A stretch of DNA of 64,000 nucleotides from Microbacterium faecale (GCF_014640975.1 NZ_BMHO01000002.1:1-64000); one strand, 5' to 3'; shown: positions 19,083 through 28,248, counted from the first letter of the stretch. The notes: generated from the sequence alone by a model not told the origin. Translations and numbers: made by a program.

Positions 19083-19979
19083 TCACTCGACCGCGTCGAC
19101 CGCCGGCTGGTCGATCTCGATGCCGGACTGACCGAGCGTCGCGTCGAAGATCTCCTGCCACGTGTCGCCACCATCGGTGAACATGGTGTTGATGAACTCC
19201 TGCAGCTCCGTGTCGCCCTTCGGGACGCCGACGCCGTAGCGCTCCTCGGTGAAGAGGCCGTCGAGCACCTTCAGGTTGTCCGGGTCCTGCGCGGCATAGC
19301 CGATGAGGATCGCCGCGTCGGTCGTGACCGCGTCGACCCTGTCGTTGAGCAGGTCCTCGACACACTACGAGTAGATGTCGTACTCCTCGGTGCTGACCTC
19401 AGGGAAGTTCTCCTTGATGTTCTGAATCGGCGTCGATCCCGTCGCCGAGCAGACGGTCATCCCGTTGAAGTCCGACACATCGTTGACCTCGGTCATCTCG
19501 CTGTCGCCGGCGACGAGGAAGCCCTGGCCCGTGACGAAGTACGGTCCGGCGAAGTCAATCTGCTCCTTGCGCTGGTCCGTGATCGAGTACGTGCCGACGT
19601 AATAGTCGATGTCGCCGTTCACGATCGCCTGCTCGCGGTTGGCCGACGCGATCGGCTCATACGAGATGTCGTCCTCGCTGAAGCCGAGCTCCGCGGCGAT
19701 CCAGCGTGCGATCTCGACATCGAATCCGCTGCGCTCGCCCGTCGTGGCGTCGAGGTATCCGAGGTTCGGCTGATCCTCCTTGACACCGATGACCGGTCCA
19801 CCGCGCTCGACCATCGCATCGTAGGTGGGGCTGCCTTCGAGAGCGACGTCCTCCGAGACCTCCTGCTCGGGGGCGTCATCTCCTGATCCGCCCGTCGGCG
19901 AGCCGCTGTTGCACGCCGTCAGCGCGAAGAGCGCGCCAGCCGCGATCCCGACAGCGGCCGCGTTACGGAACTTTCGCAT
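19083..19979 (-). pseudogene. gluB: Glutamate-binding lipoprotein gene interrupted by an in-frame amber codon
   Basis: The reading frame starts at ATG 19979 with GGAGGAAAAC upstream and a lipobox LTAC (Cys near residue 23), then encodes a family-3 solute-binding protein. Codon 205 (19365-19367) is TAG, after EEYDIYS. Without a frame change it continues for 93 more sense codons (CVEDLLNDRVDAVTTDAAIL...) to TGA at 19083. The total of 298 codons matches intact GluB. A single C-to-T change from CAG (Gln) would explain the TAG. The product would be a 204-residue truncated lipoprotein lacking part of lobe 1 and the C-terminus. A sequencing error or suppression cannot be excluded. Confidence 0.85.
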
Positions 19980-20044
19980 GTTTTCCTCCTGGTGTGGTGG
20001 TGTGATGGCGCCGCCTGCTGTGTGTGATGCATGGCGCCGTGGGG

Positions 20045-20785
20045 TCATTGCGTGAGCAGCTTCGAGAGGAAGTCTTTCGCGCGTGACGACTGCGGGTTGG
20101 TGAAGAAGTCTTCCGGCTTCGCCTGTTCGACGATCTCGCCATCGGCCATGAAGACCACGCGGTCGGCGGCCTTGCGAGCGAAGCCCATCTCGTGCGTGAC
20201 GACGACCATGGTCATGCCGTCGTGCGCGAGATCGACCATCACGTCAAGCACCTCGTTGATCATCTCGGGGTCGAGCGCGCTGGTCGGCTCGTCGAACAGC
20301 ATGATCTTGGGATGCATCGCCAGCGCGCGGGCGATCGCGACGCGCTGCTGCTGGCCACCCGACAGTTGAGCGGGGTACTTCTCGGCCTGATGCGCGATCC
20401 CGACGCGGTCGAGCAGGCGGCGCGCCTCCTTATCGGCGTCGGCCTTCTTCATCCCCTTGACCTTGATCGGTCCGAGAGTCACGTTCTCGAGGATCGTGAG
20501 GTGGCTGAAGAGGTTGAACGACTGGAACACCATGCCGACTTCAGCACGGAGCTTCGCGAGCTCCTTGCCCTCCGCGGGAAGTTCCTTGCCGTCGATCGCG
20601 ATGGACCCGCTCGTGATCGTCTCGAGGCGGTTGATCGTCCGACACAGCGTCGATTTACCGGATCCTGACGGCCCGATCACGATGACGACCTCACCCGGAT
20701 CGACGGTGAGGTTGATGTCCTTCAGCGCGTGGAAGTCACCGTAGTGCTTCTCGACATGGTCAATGACAACGAGCGGCTCTGCCAT
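20045..20785 (-). CDS. gluA: Glutamate/polar amino-acid ABC transporter ATP-binding protein
   Basis: ATPase of the importer, 246 residues. Walker [10 protein letters not shown] at 38-46, signature LSGGQQQR near 141-148, Walker [13 protein letters not shown], and the switch His in [12 protein letters not shown]. First gene of gluABCD, 65 bp ahead of gluB. TAGGCT 7 bp before the ATG points to a leaderless transcript for the whole operon. The ATPase and permeases look intact although gluB is interrupted. Confidence 0.95.
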   Translation of the reverse strand: MAEPLVVIDHVEKHYGDFHALKDINLTVDPGEVVIVIGPSGSGKSTLCRTINRLETITSGSIAIDGKELPAEGKELAKLRAEVGMVFQSFNLFSHLTILENVTLGPIKVKGMKKADADKEARRLLDRVGIAHQAEKYPAQLSGGQQQRVAIARALAMHPKIMLFDEPTSALDPEMINEVLDVMVDLAHDGMTMVVVTHEMGFARKAADRVVFMADGEIVEQAKPEDFFTNPQSSRAKDFLSKLLTQ

Positions 20786-20792
20786 GGCGGTC

Positions 20793-20798
20793 AGCCTA
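20793..20798 (-). promoter_or_regulatory. Putative -10 element for gluABCD
   Basis: TAGGCT 7 bp upstream of the gluA ATG, without a Shine-Dalgarno sequence. It predicts a leaderless operon transcript. The -35 region shows no consensus. Confidence 0.5.
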
Positions 20799-20860
20799 GA
20801 CTGAGATCCCCCGCCGCGCCACGCTCCCGCGCCGACGAATTCTTCAGCGTTATCGGACCG

Positions 20861-21679
20861 TCACGCAGCGCGATGCGCGAACGCTGACTCGTACAGACAC
20901 ACGCTCGCGGCGGTCGCCAGGTTGAGTGACTCCGCTCGCCCATAGATCGGCAGCTTCAGCGACCGGTCGCAGAGGGCGACGGCGTCGCTCGTGAGCCCCC
21001 GCGCTTCGTTGCCGAAGACCCAGGCCGTGGGGTTCTCGAGTGCGCCCTCCCGGCGCGCGCCGAGCAGGTCCTCTCCCCGCACATCGGCGGCGAAGACCTG
21101 GAGCCCTGCCGCACGGGCGCGACCGGCGACATCCGCCAGATCCGCATCGACGGCGAACGGGACGTGGAACAGCGAGCCCGTTGTCGACCGCACGACTTTC
21201 GCGTTGAAGGGATCGACCGTGCGACCGGTGAGCACGACGCCGTCGGCGCCGACCGCGTCCGCCGCACGCAGGATCGTGCCGAGGTTCCCGGGGTCTCGCA
21301 CCTCTTCGCAGATCACGATGAGTCGTGGGGCGCCTGCGAAGATGTCCTTCAGCGCCGTGGGGTTCTGCCGCGCGACGGCGACGACCCCCTGCGGCGTCAC
21401 CGTGTCCGACATCGCGTCGATGACGGTCTCGTCGGCGTACTCCCACACGAGCTCCGGGTTCTCCGCCACAGCGTCATCGATGAGTGTGCGGATGTCGCGG
21501 TGCTTCTCGAGAGCCGTCGGCGTCGTATACAGCTGCTCGACGAGGTCGGGACGGGCGGTGAGCGCGTCTCGAACCGCCTGCGGGCCCTCGAGGACGAACC
21601 GCCCGGTGTCACGGCGCACACTGCGCTGGGAGAGCTTGCGGATCGTGCGGACACGCGCGGCGCGGGGGTTCTCGAGCAT
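20861..21679 (-). CDS. TrmH/SpoU-family RNA 2'-O-methyltransferase
   Basis: S-adenosylmethionine-dependent ribose methyltransferase with a SPOUT trefoil knot. 272 residues: an N-terminal substrate-binding domain with the typical [13 protein letters not shown], then the catalytic domain. Motif 1 is [14 protein letters not shown], motif 2 FGNEARGL, motif 3 near [15 protein letters not shown]. Likely target is 23S rRNA, but the nucleotide cannot be told from sequence. It lies after the rplT terminator; TAGACT 6 bp before the ATG suggests its own leaderless transcript. The stop is 75 bp before gluA. Confidence 0.92.
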   Translation of the reverse strand: MLENPRAARVRTIRKLSQRSVRRDTGRFVLEGPQAVRDALTARPDLVEQLYTTPTALEKHRDIRTLIDDAVAENPELVWEYADETVIDAMSDTVTPQGVVAVARQNPTALKDIFAGAPRLIVICEEVRDPGNLGTILRAADAVGADGVVLTGRTVDPFNAKVVRSTTGSLFHVPFAVDADLADVAGRARAAGLQVFAADVRGEDLLGARREGALENPTAWVFGNEARGLTSDAVALCDRSLKLPIYGRAESLNLATAASVCLYESAFAHRAA

Positions 21680-21685
21680 CCCCCC

Positions 21686-21691
21686 AGTCTA
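21686..21691 (-). promoter_or_regulatory. Putative -10 element for the RNA methyltransferase gene
   Basis: TAGACT 6 bp upstream of ATG 21679, in the gap after the rplT terminator hairpin. The intervening bases are six G residues on the coding strand. Leaderless initiation is inferred. Confidence 0.45.
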
Positions 21692-21719
21692 CGAAGACCG
21701 ACCACGTCGCGGAGACGCG

Positions 21720-21753
21720 AAGAGGGGCGCTCCCGAACGGGAGCGCCCCTCTT
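21720..21753 (-). terminator. Terminator after infC-rpmI-rplT
   Basis: A 15-bp perfect stem (21720-21734 with 21739-21753) with loop GAAC begins 12 bp after the rplT stop. There is little U-tract downstream. Position at the end of the ribosomal operon supports termination. Confidence 0.85.
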
Positions 21754-21764
21754 GTGAGACCTGG

Positions 21765-22148
21765 TTACGCGGCCTTCGGCGCGTTGACGTCGGAGGGCAG
21801 AGCGCCCTTGGCGACCTCGACGAGCTTCGCGAACGTCGCGGGCTCGTTCACCGCGAGCTCCGCGAGCATGCGGCGGTCGACCTCGACACCCGCGGCGTTC
21901 AAGCCCTGGATGAAGCGGTTGTACGTCAGGCCGTTCGCGCGTGCGCCGGCGTTGATGCGCTGGATCCACAGGCGGCGGAAGTCGCCCTTGCGCTTACGAC
22001 GGTCGCGGTACGCGTAAACGAGCGAGTGAGTGACCTGCTCCTTGGCCTTGCGGTAGAGGCGCGAACGCTGACCGCGGTAGCCGGAGGCACGCTCGAGGAT
22101 GACGCGACGCTTCTTGTGCGCGTTTACCGCGCGCTTGACTCTTGCCAT
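21765..22148 (-). CDS. rplT: 50S ribosomal protein L20
   Basis: Binds 23S rRNA early in 50S assembly. 127 residues with the basic N-terminal extension ([15 protein letters not shown]) and conserved [11 protein letters not shown]. Third gene of infC-rpmI-rplT, 32 bp after rpmI. In other bacteria L20 represses this operon; no matching repressor site could be recognised here. Confidence 0.98.
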   Translation of the reverse strand: MARVKRAVNAHKKRRVILERASGYRGQRSRLYRKAKEQVTHSLVYAYRDRRKRKGDFRRLWIQRINAGARANGLTYNRFIQGLNAAGVEVDRRMLAELAVNEPATFAKLVEVAKGALPSDVNAPKAA

Positions 22149-22180
22149 GATATTTCCTTAACGAATTCGGTTCGAGCGGC

Positions 22181-22375
22181 TCAGCGGCCGAGGAGCTTCT
22201 TGACGGCCTTGACGTCGGAACTGGCGACGATCTGGTCCTTGTTCAGGCGACGCGTCCGGCGGCTCGACTTGTGCTCAAGGTTGTGGCGCATTCCCGACTG
22301 CTGCTTCTTGAGCTTGCCGCTGCCGGTGATCTTGAAGCGCTTCTTGGCTCCCGAGTGGGTCTTCTGCTTCGGCAT
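22181..22375 (-). CDS. rpmI: 50S ribosomal protein L35
   Basis: Small basic 50S protein, 64 residues, with the hallmark start [20 protein letters not shown] and [15 protein letters not shown]. It lies between infC (79 bp upstream) and rplT. Length and sequence are typical. Confidence 0.98.
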   Translation of the reverse strand: MPKQKTHSGAKKRFKITGSGKLKKQQSGMRHNLEHKSSRRTRRLNKDQIVASSDVKAVKKLLGR

Positions 22376-22454
22376 TGTTCTTTCCTTGACGTGTGCGCCC
22401 CTGGAGGCGACGTGGGTCCTGCCCGCACATGCGGCGGGAAGACATTCTGCGTGA

Positions 22455-23060
22455 CTACTCGCTCGCGGATTCCTTGTCAGCGTGCTTCGCGTCGCGCGCT
22501 GCTCGCTTGTTGGCCGCGCGCTGTGCGTTCTGCTCGGCCTTCGCCTCAGACTTGTTCTTCGTCGGGGCGATGATCATGACCATGTTTCGCCCGTCGATCT
22601 TCGGCCGCGACTCGACGACTCCGAGCTCAGCAACTTCCTCAGCGAAATTCATCAGCAGGCGAACGCCCATCTCGGGACGCTGCTGCTCGCGCCCACGGAA
22701 CAGGATCATGGCCTTGACCTTGTCGCCGGCCTTGAGGAACCCCTCAGCACGCTTGCGCTTCGTCTCATAGTCGTGCTGATCGATCTTCAGGCGGAAGCGG
22801 ACTTCCTTGAGGACCGTGTTGGCCTGGTTGCGGCGTGCTTCCTTGGCCTTCTGCGCGGTCTCGTACTTGAACTTCCCGTAGTCCATGATCTTGGCGACGG
22901 GAGGACGTGAGTTGGGTGCCACCTCGACGAGGTCGAGGTCGGCTTCCTGCGCGAGGCGCAGGGCCACCGAGCTTGCGACAACGCCGATCTGCTCGCCTCC
23001 GGGTCCGATGAGACGGACCTCGGGAACGCGAATGCGCTCGTTGATACGGGGATCGCTGAT
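22455..23060 (-). CDS. infC: Translation initiation factor IF-3, AUC start codon
   Basis: Binds the 30S subunit and checks start-codon/initiator pairing. Conserved homology begins [20 protein letters not shown], directly after an ATC codon at 23058-23060. That codon has AGGAG 6 bp upstream and no ATG, GTG or TTG is suitably placed, so ATC is taken as the start. This gives 201 residues. A GTG at 22967 would remove most of the N-terminal domain. Rare starts (AUU/AUC) are the known basis of infC autoregulation: IF-3 rejects its own start codon. The C-terminal 35 residues are a charged Ala/Lys/Glu tail. First gene of the operon with rpmI and rplT. Confidence 0.93.
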   Translation of the reverse strand: MSDPRINERIRVPEVRLIGPGGEQIGVVASSVALRLAQEADLDLVEVAPNSRPPVAKIMDYGKFKYETAQKAKEARRNQANTVLKEVRFRLKIDQHDYETKRKRAEGFLKAGDKVKAMILFRGREQQRPEMGVRLLMNFAEEVAELGVVESRPKIDGRNMVMIIAPTKNKSEAKAEQNAQRAANKRAARDAKHADKESASE

Positions 23061-23333
23061 GCGGAACTCCTAGTGTGCGGTAGTCGATGAGCCACCGTGA
23101 TGCGAGGATCGCGCCACGGGCGGGAGAGAGATCACCAGCCACCCGTGCGACGCGACAGACCGCTCGCGCACACCTTCACCCTCAGGCGAGCAGATGCCCG
23201 CCCCTACCCACCTTGCGGCGGGCGGAGTGTCATGTGGACCCGGTAGCCTGGAACGGCAAGCGCGGGTGGGATGGAGATCCTCTTTCGTCCGAACAAGGTT
23301 CGGAGCCCGCAACAGTCTAGCAGAAGGCAGTTC
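23061..23333. other. Divergent infC / DUF1844 promoter region
   Basis: 273 bp without a gene. On the minus strand it is the infC leader, ending in AGGAG before the ATC start; a 9-bp imperfect stem (CACGGG..CCCGTG) lies near 23116-23148. On the plus strand a possible -10 TAGCCT is at 23243-23248 and AGAAGG precedes the DUF1844 ATG. No consensus -35 elements are seen. Confidence 0.4.
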
Positions 23334-23747
23334 ATGAGCACGACGACCGGCGACCACGCACATTCCTTCGACGCCGAGCGTCACGCTCACTGGGAGGAGC
23401 AGCAGCGCGCTGCGGCGGCAACCGACGCCGTCCGCGACATCGCCGACGTCGCGGCCGTCGAAGTCATTGCGTCGGGGTGCGTGCACCTCATGAGCGCCGC
23501 CGCCGTCAAGCTCGGGCTCGGCGAGGATCCCGATGCGGAGCGGTTCACCGACCTGGACGAAGCGCGCAAGCTGATCAACGCCCTCGCCGGCCTCGTCACC
23601 GCCGCCGCACCCGAGATCAGCGACATGCACGCGCGTCCGATCCGCGACGGGCTGCGCTCCCTGCAGCTGCGCTTCCGTGAGATCTCCGCCATCCCCGACC
23701 CCATCGGCAAGGGCCCGGGCGAGAAGTTCACGGGCCCCGTCTCCTAG
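23334..23747 (+). CDS. DUF1844 family protein
   Basis: 137 residues, soluble, acidic, without catalytic motifs. The region ASGCVHLMSAAAVKLGLGED, followed by an Asp-Leu-Asp-Glu-Ala stretch and LINALAGLVTAAAPEI, matches the small DUF1844 family found beside infC in Actinobacteria. Start ATG 23334 has AGAAGG upstream; the upstream extension is not conserved. Divergent from infC. Function unknown. Confidence 0.8.
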   Translation: MSTTTGDHAHSFDAERHAHWEEQQRAAAATDAVRDIADVAAVEVIASGCVHLMSAAAVKLGLGEDPDAERFTDLDEARKLINALAGLVTAAAPEISDMHARPIRDGLRSLQLRFREISAIPDPIGKGPGEKFTGPVS

Positions 23748-23838
23748 GGTGCGTTGCTCAACGGCGTGCCTCGGCCAGCGCAGTAGGTGCCAGGTTTAGC
23801 GACGCGCCCCAGCGGCCGCAGTGCTCCTCAGCGGGGCG

Positions 23839-24627
23839 TCAGCGAAGGGAGACCTGCATGGAATCGACGAGAACTGCGATCCGGTCGTCGGCCGCCCACC
23901 GCTTCGCGAGTCGCTGCATCACCGTGTCGAGCTCGCTGCGGTCCAGTCCCTGCATGAGTGTGAGTGTCACGGTGACCTCGGGGCCGCGGAGTCGCGCCTC
24001 GGGGTCACCGGGCTCGACGCGCAGGTCGTGAACGGCGAGCTCGGATCCGATCGACGCGTGGAATGCGCCCACGACCTCTTCGCTCAGCCACGCGGGAACC
24101 CACGGTTGATCCTGTGCGATGGCCCAAACCGCCGGGCGGCGCACGACGAACTCCGTCGGGCTCGTCGGGTCGAGCACGACGAGGTCGGTATCCTCCCCCG
24201 CGGCCGCGAGGGCCGCGCGCGTGCCCGCGACCGGGATCGGACGCGCGTGGAGATTCCACGCGCGCATCGTCTCTACACAACTGAAGGCCGGAAGCACCTT
24301 CCGTCCGTCGGGTGCCCACACCGTGACGATGGACAGTTCCTGCGTCTTGTCGACGGTGAGTCCGGTTGGGCCGACGCCTTCCTCGCCCTTTTCGGCGACG
24401 AGCGGCACCAGCACGCGTGCCTCGCGCAGCGCATCGACGACGTCGGTCATCTCCGCGGTTCCCTCACGGAATCGCGTCAGCGCTGCCCACAGTGCGGGAT
24501 CCGCGGATCCGTCGTCGCCGGCTGCCGGGTTCTGCTGGAACGTACGGCCCGCCCACGGCTGCCCCGCCGAGTCGGCGAGGTGCGGCGGGAGTGGCCGCGC
24601 GTCGCTGCCATCACTGTCCGGCGACAT
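23839..24627 (-). CDS. SseB family protein
   Basis: 262 residues from ATG 24627, preceded by GAGG at good spacing; it overlaps the end of priA by 17 bp. The core [10 protein letters not shown]...[27 protein letters not shown] is the SseB N-terminal domain pattern, and the C-terminal half ([25 protein letters not shown]) looks like the SseB C-terminal domain. Role poorly known in Actinobacteria. Overlap suggests co-transcription with priA. It converges with the DUF1844 gene. Confidence 0.85.
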   Translation of the reverse strand: MSPDSDGSDARPLPPHLADSAGQPWAGRTFQQNPAAGDDGSADPALWAALTRFREGTAEMTDVVDALREARVLVPLVAEKGEEGVGPTGLTVDKTQELSIVTVWAPDGRKVLPAFSCVETMRAWNLHARPIPVAGTRAALAAAGEDTDLVVLDPTSPTEFVVRRPAVWAIAQDQPWVPAWLSEEVVGAFHASIGSELAVHDLRVEPGDPEARLRGPEVTVTLTLMQGLDRSELDTVMQRLAKRWAADDRIAVLVDSMQVSLR

Positions 24628-25357
24628 CCAGTGCCTCGGCGAGCGTGAACGCACCCGCGTAGAGCGCCTTGCCCACGATCGCGCCTTCGACTCCATGGGA
24701 GACGAGGTCGCGGATCGCGACGATGTCATCGAGACTCGAGACGCCGCCGGAGGCGACGATGGGCTTGTCGGTGCGCTCCGTCATCTGCTTCAGCAGGTCG
24801 ATGTTCGGGCCGCGAAGGGTTCCGTCCTTCGTCACATCGGTGACGACGTAGCGCGCGCATCCGGCGCGCTCGAGACGATCGAGCACCTCCCAGAGGTCGC
24901 CGCCGTCCTTCGTCCAGCCGCGTGCGGCGAGCGTCGTGCCGCGCACGTCGAGCCCCACGGCGACGGCCTCGCCATAGCGAGCGATGACCGCTTCGGTCCA
25001 GTCGGGGTTCTCCAGCGCGGCGGTGCCGAGGTTGACCCGCTCCGCTCCGGAGGCCAGCGCGGCCTCGAGCGACGCGTCGTCGCGGATGCCGCCCGAGATC
25101 TCGACGTTGATGCCCTTCATGTGCTTGATCACCTTGCGGAGGATCGCGGTGTTCTCACCGCGCCCGAAGGCCGCATCGAGGTCGACGAGGTGGATCCATT
25201 CGGCGCCCTGATCGCGCCACTGCTCGGCGGCTTCGACGGGATCTCCGTAACTCGTCTCGGATCCCGCTTCGCCCTGAGTGAGGCGGACCGCCTTGCCGTC
25301 TGCGACGTCAACGGCGGGCAGGAGGGTCAGGCCGGGTGTAGAAGCGAAGTCGTTCAT
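24611..25357 (-). CDS. priA: Phosphoribosyl isomerase PriA (HisA/TrpF)
   Basis: Isomerises ProFAR in histidine synthesis and, in Actinobacteria lacking trpF, also phosphoribosylanthranilate in tryptophan synthesis. 248 residues, a (beta/alpha)8 barrel. [19 protein letters not shown] holds the first catalytic Asp, with [14 protein letters not shown] carrying the second and [14 protein letters not shown] the phosphate site. Bifunctionality is inferred from taxonomy and sequence. The start ATG 25357 has GAGGAGAG upstream. A promoter is visible in the 95-bp gap after hisH. It overlaps the SseB-like gene. Confidence 0.93.
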   Translation of the reverse strand: MNDFASTPGLTLLPAVDVADGKAVRLTQGEAGSETSYGDPVEAAEQWRDQGAEWIHLVDLDAAFGRGENTAILRKVIKHMKGINVEISGGIRDDASLEAALASGAERVNLGTAALENPDWTEAVIARYGEAVAVGLDVRGTTLAARGWTKDGGDLWEVLDRLERAGCARYVVTDVTKDGTLRGPNIDLLKQMTERTDKPIVASGGVSSLDDIVAIRDLVSHGVEGAIVGKALYAGAFTLAEALDVAGQ

Positions 25358-25403
25358 CTCTCCTCGATCGCCGCGGGAATCTCCTGCGGATGCACAATCG
25401 CTA

Positions 25404-25433
25404 AGGCTAGACGGCTCTCCCGGTTCCGCACAA
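25404..25433 (-). promoter_or_regulatory. Putative priA promoter
   Basis: On the minus strand TTGTGC (25428-25433) and TAGCCT (25404-25409) are 18 bp apart, about 47 bp before the ATG. Unlike its neighbours, priA has a leader with a good Shine-Dalgarno sequence. Confidence 0.5.
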
Positions 25434-25452
25434 TCCGAGCGGGGTGCACCGG

Positions 25453-26088
25453 TCAGAGGGTTTCGATCCAGTTGCGCAGCAGCGCGATGCCGGCGTCGCC
25501 GGACTTCTCCGGGTGGAACTGCGTCGCCGTCAGCGGGCCGTTCTCCACCGCCGCCACGAAACGGGATCCGTGGGTCGCCCACGTCACCGCGGGCTCCGGG
25601 AACGGCGGGTCGACCTCGAGCGTCCAGTCCTGGGCCGCGAACGAGTGCACGAAGTAGAAGCGCTCGTCCTCGATCCCCGCGAACAGGCGAGAGTCAGCGC
25701 CGGGTTCGACGCGGCTCCACCCGATGTGCGGCACGACGGGTGCATCGAGCTCGGAAATCTCTCCCGGCCACTGTGCGAGTCCATCGGCGCCCTCGCCGCG
25801 TTCGGTGCCGCGCTCGAAGAGGATCTGCATCCCGACGCAGATGCCGAGCACCGGTCGGCCACCGGCGAGACGACGTTCGATCATCATGTCACCGTGCACG
25901 CCGCGCAGCTGGTCCATCACCGCACTGAACGCGCCGACGCCGGGGACGAGCAGTCCATCGGCCGCTGCGATGAGACCAGCGTCTCGCGTCAGACGCGCGT
26001 CCGCCCCCGCGGACTCCAGCGCCTTGACTGCAGAGTGGACGTTGCCGGACCCGTATTCGAGGATCGCGACGACGGGGGCTTGGGCCAT
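25453..26088 (-). CDS. hisH: Imidazole glycerol phosphate synthase, glutaminase subunit
   Basis: Supplies ammonia from glutamine to HisF. 211 residues of class I amidotransferase fold: [12 protein letters not shown] forms the oxyanion region, the nucleophile Cys is in [11 protein letters not shown] (near residue 85), and the His/Glu pair is in [12 protein letters not shown] to [10 protein letters not shown]. The ATG overlaps the hisB stop (TAATG). Its partner hisF is not in this window. Confidence 0.97.
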   Translation of the reverse strand: MAQAPVVAILEYGSGNVHSAVKALESAGADARLTRDAGLIAAADGLLVPGVGAFSAVMDQLRGVHGDMMIERRLAGGRPVLGICVGMQILFERGTERGEGADGLAQWPGEISELDAPVVPHIGWSRVEPGADSRLFAGIEDERFYFVHSFAAQDWTLEVDPPFPEPAVTWATHGSRFVAAVENGPLTATQFHPEKSGDAGIALLRNWIETL

Positions 26089-26693
26089 TACAGGGCGCCC
26101 TTGGTCGACGGGATCCCATCAACAGCGGCGTCGAGCGCCTTCGCCTGACGGAACGCCCGGGCGAACGCCTTGAACTCGGCCTCCGCGATGTGGTGAGGGT
26201 CGCGGCCAGCGAGCACGCGGACGTGCACCGTGAGGCCAGCGTGGTACGTGACGGCCTCGAAGGCGTGACGCACCATCGAGCCGGTGAAGTGGCCGCCGAT
26301 GAGGTGCAGCTCGAATCCGTCCGGCTCACCGGAGTGCACGAGATACGGGCGCCCCGAGATGTCGACAACCGCCTGGGCGAGCGCTTCGTCGAGCGGGACG
26401 AGGGCGTCGCCGTAGCGCGAGATGCCAGACTTGTCACCGAGCGCCTCGCGGATCGCCTCGCCGAGCACGATCGCGGTGTCCTCAACCGTGTGGTGCACGT
26501 CGATGTGCGTGTCGCCCGTCGCGCGCACGGTGAGGTCGGTCAGCGAGTGCTTCGCGAACGCCGTGAGCATGTGGTCGAAGAACGGAACCGTCGTGTCGAT
26601 GTCGCTCGCACCCGTGCCATCGAGGTTGATCTCGAGCTCGATCGAGGACTCGCTCGTGGTGCGGGTGCGGCGCGCGGTGCGGGCGTTGGTCAT
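26088..26693 (-). CDS. hisB: Imidazoleglycerol-phosphate dehydratase
   Basis: Mn-dependent dehydration of IGP. 201 residues, the monofunctional form without a phosphatase domain. Metal-binding motifs [16 protein letters not shown] and the second repeat around [28 protein letters not shown] are clear. It overlaps hisH by one base. TAGGAT 6 bp upstream of the ATG allows separate leaderless expression, although hisC ends only 17 bp before. Confidence 0.97.
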   Translation of the reverse strand: MTNARTARRTRTTSESSIELEINLDGTGASDIDTTVPFFDHMLTAFAKHSLTDLTVRATGDTHIDVHHTVEDTAIVLGEAIREALGDKSGISRYGDALVPLDEALAQAVVDISGRPYLVHSGEPDGFELHLIGGHFTGSMVRHAFEAVTYHAGLTVHVRVLAGRDPHHIAEAEFKAFARAFRQAKALDAAVDGIPSTKGAL

Positions 26694-26699
26694 ATCCGA

Positions 26700-26705
26700 A
26701 TCCTA
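26700..26705 (-). promoter_or_regulatory. Putative -10 element for hisB
   Basis: TAGGAT 6 bp before the hisB ATG, between the hisC stop and the hisB start. It predicts an internal leaderless start within the his cluster. Confidence 0.4.
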
Positions 26706-26710
26706 GACGC

Positions 26711-27793
26711 TCAGGCGTCGCCGACGGCCGCGAGGGCGTCGAGGAACGCGGTCGTCTCGCTCTCGGTGCCTGCCGAGACGCGGAGGTGGCCGGCAACGCC
26801 GACGTCGCGGATCAGCACGCCCCGGTCGTACAATCGGCGCCACGTCTCCTGCGGGTCCTCGACGCCGCCGAACATGACGAAGTTGCTCCAGGATGGGTAG
26901 GGGTCGTAGCCGAGCGCTTCAAGCGTCGCCGAGATGCGATCGCGCTGCACGACGATGTCGTCCACGGTCCGCAGCATCTCGTCGCTGTGGCGCAGCGCGG
27001 CCACCGCGGCCGCCTGCGTGAGCGCACTGAGGTGGTACGGCAGGCGCACCAGACGCAGGGCGTCGGTGACGGCGGCATCCGCCGCGAGGTATCCGACGCG
27101 CGCCCCCGCGAAGGCGAACGCCTTGCTCATCGTGCGAGACACGATGAGTCGCTCCCGTCCGGGAAGAAGGGTGAGTGCCGACGGCGCCTCGGACGGCGCG
27201 AACTCGAAGTATGCCTCGTCGACGACGACGATCCCCCGCGCGGCCTCATAGACGCTCTCGACGACCTCGATCGGCAACGGTGTACCGGTCGGATTGTTCG
27301 GCGCGCAGAGGATCACGACGTCCGCGTCGGCCGCGCGCACCTGCTCCGCGGCGTCCTCGGGTGTGATCTCGTAGCGCGGGCCACGCGACCCGGCCACCCA
27401 CTCGGCGCCCACACCGCGCGTCAGCAGCGGATACATCGAGTACGTCGGCGAGAAGCCGAAGACGCGGCGCCCCGGTCCGGCGAAGGCCTGCAACACCTGC
27501 TGGAGGACTTCGTTCGAGCCGTTGCCCGCCCAGATCTGCTCGGGAGTCAGTCCGTGACCGAGGTAGGAGGCGAACGCCTCGCGCAGGTCGGTGAACTCAC
27601 GGTCGGGATACCGGTTCAGCTCGGAGATCGTCTTCGCGATCGATCCGGCGATGTCATCGGCCACATCCTCGGAGATCACGTGAGTGTTCTCGTTGACGTT
27701 GAGTGCGATGGGAAGCGGCGCCTGCGGAGCTCCATACGGGCGCTGGCCCCGGAGGTCGTCGCGTATGGGGAGGTCGTCGAGTGTCGCGGTCAC
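26711..27793 (-). CDS. hisC: Histidinol-phosphate aminotransferase
   Basis: PLP-dependent class I/II aminotransferase. 360 residues. The N-terminal LNVNENTH, NPTGTPL, and the Schiff-base Lys in SRTMSKAFAFAGARVGYL are present. The start is GTG 27793, with TAGCAT 6 bp upstream. It heads hisC-hisB-hisH; hisD, normally just upstream in Actinobacteria, is absent here, the neighbour instead being the LysM gene. Confidence 0.95.
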   Translation of the reverse strand: MTATLDDLPIRDDLRGQRPYGAPQAPLPIALNVNENTHVISEDVADDIAGSIAKTISELNRYPDREFTDLREAFASYLGHGLTPEQIWAGNGSNEVLQQVLQAFAGPGRRVFGFSPTYSMYPLLTRGVGAEWVAGSRGPRYEITPEDAAEQVRAADADVVILCAPNNPTGTPLPIEVVESVYEAARGIVVVDEAYFEFAPSEAPSALTLLPGRERLIVSRTMSKAFAFAGARVGYLAADAAVTDALRLVRLPYHLSALTQAAAVAALRHSDEMLRTVDDIVVQRDRISATLEALGYDPYPSWSNFVMFGGVEDPQETWRRLYDRGVLIRDVGVAGHLRVSAGTESETTAFLDALAAVGDA

Positions 27794-27799
27794 CCCTCC

Positions 27800-27805
27800 A
27801 TGCTA
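27800..27805 (-). promoter_or_regulatory. Putative -10 element for hisCBH
   Basis: TAGCAT 6 bp upstream of the hisC GTG, in the 23-bp gap after the LysM gene. The gap reads GGAGGG, which is too close to GTG to act as a normal ribosome binding site, so leaderless initiation is favoured. Confidence 0.45.
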
Positions 27806-27816
27806 CGACCGTGTGG

Positions 27817-28188
27817 TCAGCTTCCGGTCGAGTAAGCCGCCGGAATGGAGAGCTTCTGGCCCGCGTCGACGCCCGAGCTCGACAGCTGGTTCAGCGAACT
27901 GATCTCGGCAACGACGTCACGCGGGTCCTGCGCTGGCGCGACGCTCTGGGCAATCGACCACAGGGAGTCCCCCGGCATGACGGTCACGGTGTCGAACGTT
28001 CCCGCCGGAGCGCCGCCGTCTCCGGACCCAACGGCGGACCCGCCGCCGATGATTCCGACGGCGACCGCCGCGGCGATGGGAAGGGCGGCAAGCGATGCGA
28101 GGACGCGGCGACCGCGCGTCGTGAGACGCAGTCGCGTGCGGGTGGCCGGAATGTGCGACGCGGGTGCCGTGAGGGTAACCGTGCTCAT
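27817..28188 (-). CDS. LysM-domain membrane protein, likely SOS cell-division inhibitor (YneA/ChiZ-like)
   Basis: 123 residues from ATG 28188 (AGAAGG 8 bp upstream). A basic N-terminus is followed by one transmembrane helix (about 29-48), a Gly/Ser linker, and a LysM domain (about 66-116: VTVMPGDSLWSIAQ...LSIP) that would bind peptidoglycan outside the membrane. It is divergent from lexA, exactly like yneA of Bacillus and the LysM gene next to lexA in mycobacteria and corynebacteria, which delay division after DNA damage. Function is inferred from this layout. The promoter holds a TTCGAA-type palindrome in its spacer. Confidence 0.8.
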   Translation of the reverse strand: MSTVTLTAPASHIPATRTRLRLTTRGRRVLASLAALPIAAAVAVGIIGGGSAVGSGDGGAPAGTFDTVTVMPGDSLWSIAQSVAPAQDPRDVVAEISSLNQLSSSGVDAGQKLSIPAAYSTGS

Positions 28189-28218
28189 CAGATGACCTTC
28201 TCTCGTATTGATGTACCG

Positions 28219-28248
28219 AATGTATCTTCGAATGTTCGAATCCGTCAA
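28219..28248 (-). promoter_or_regulatory. LysM-gene promoter with candidate LexA operator in the spacer
   Basis: On the minus strand TTGACG (28243-28248) and TACATT (28219-28224) lie 18 bp apart. The spacer contains TTCGAACATTCGAA (28227-28240), two TTCGAA units 2 bp apart. It shares the CGAA/TTCG halves of the Gram-positive SOS box CGAAC-N4-GTTCG but not its spacing, so LexA binding is plausible rather than shown. Further TTCGAA copies at 28256-28261 and 28368-28373 lie toward lexA. Confidence 0.6.

Noticed and set aside
19365..19367. Programmed recoding (pyrrolysine or selenocysteine) at the gluB amber
   Set aside because: Selenocysteine uses TGA, binding proteins of this family need neither residue, and no supporting genes or structures are visible. 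A nonsense mutation or sequence error is simpler.
23801..23840. Terminator between the DUF1844 and SseB-like genes
   Set aside because: GACGCGCCCC and GGGGCGTC can pair only with a bulge and the right arm enters the stop codon of the SseB-like gene; too weak to list.
28227..28240. Canonical LexA box at the lexA/LysM gap
   Set aside because: The halves CGAA and TTCG are 2 bp apart rather than fitting CGAAC-N4-GTTCG; kept only as a candidate operator.
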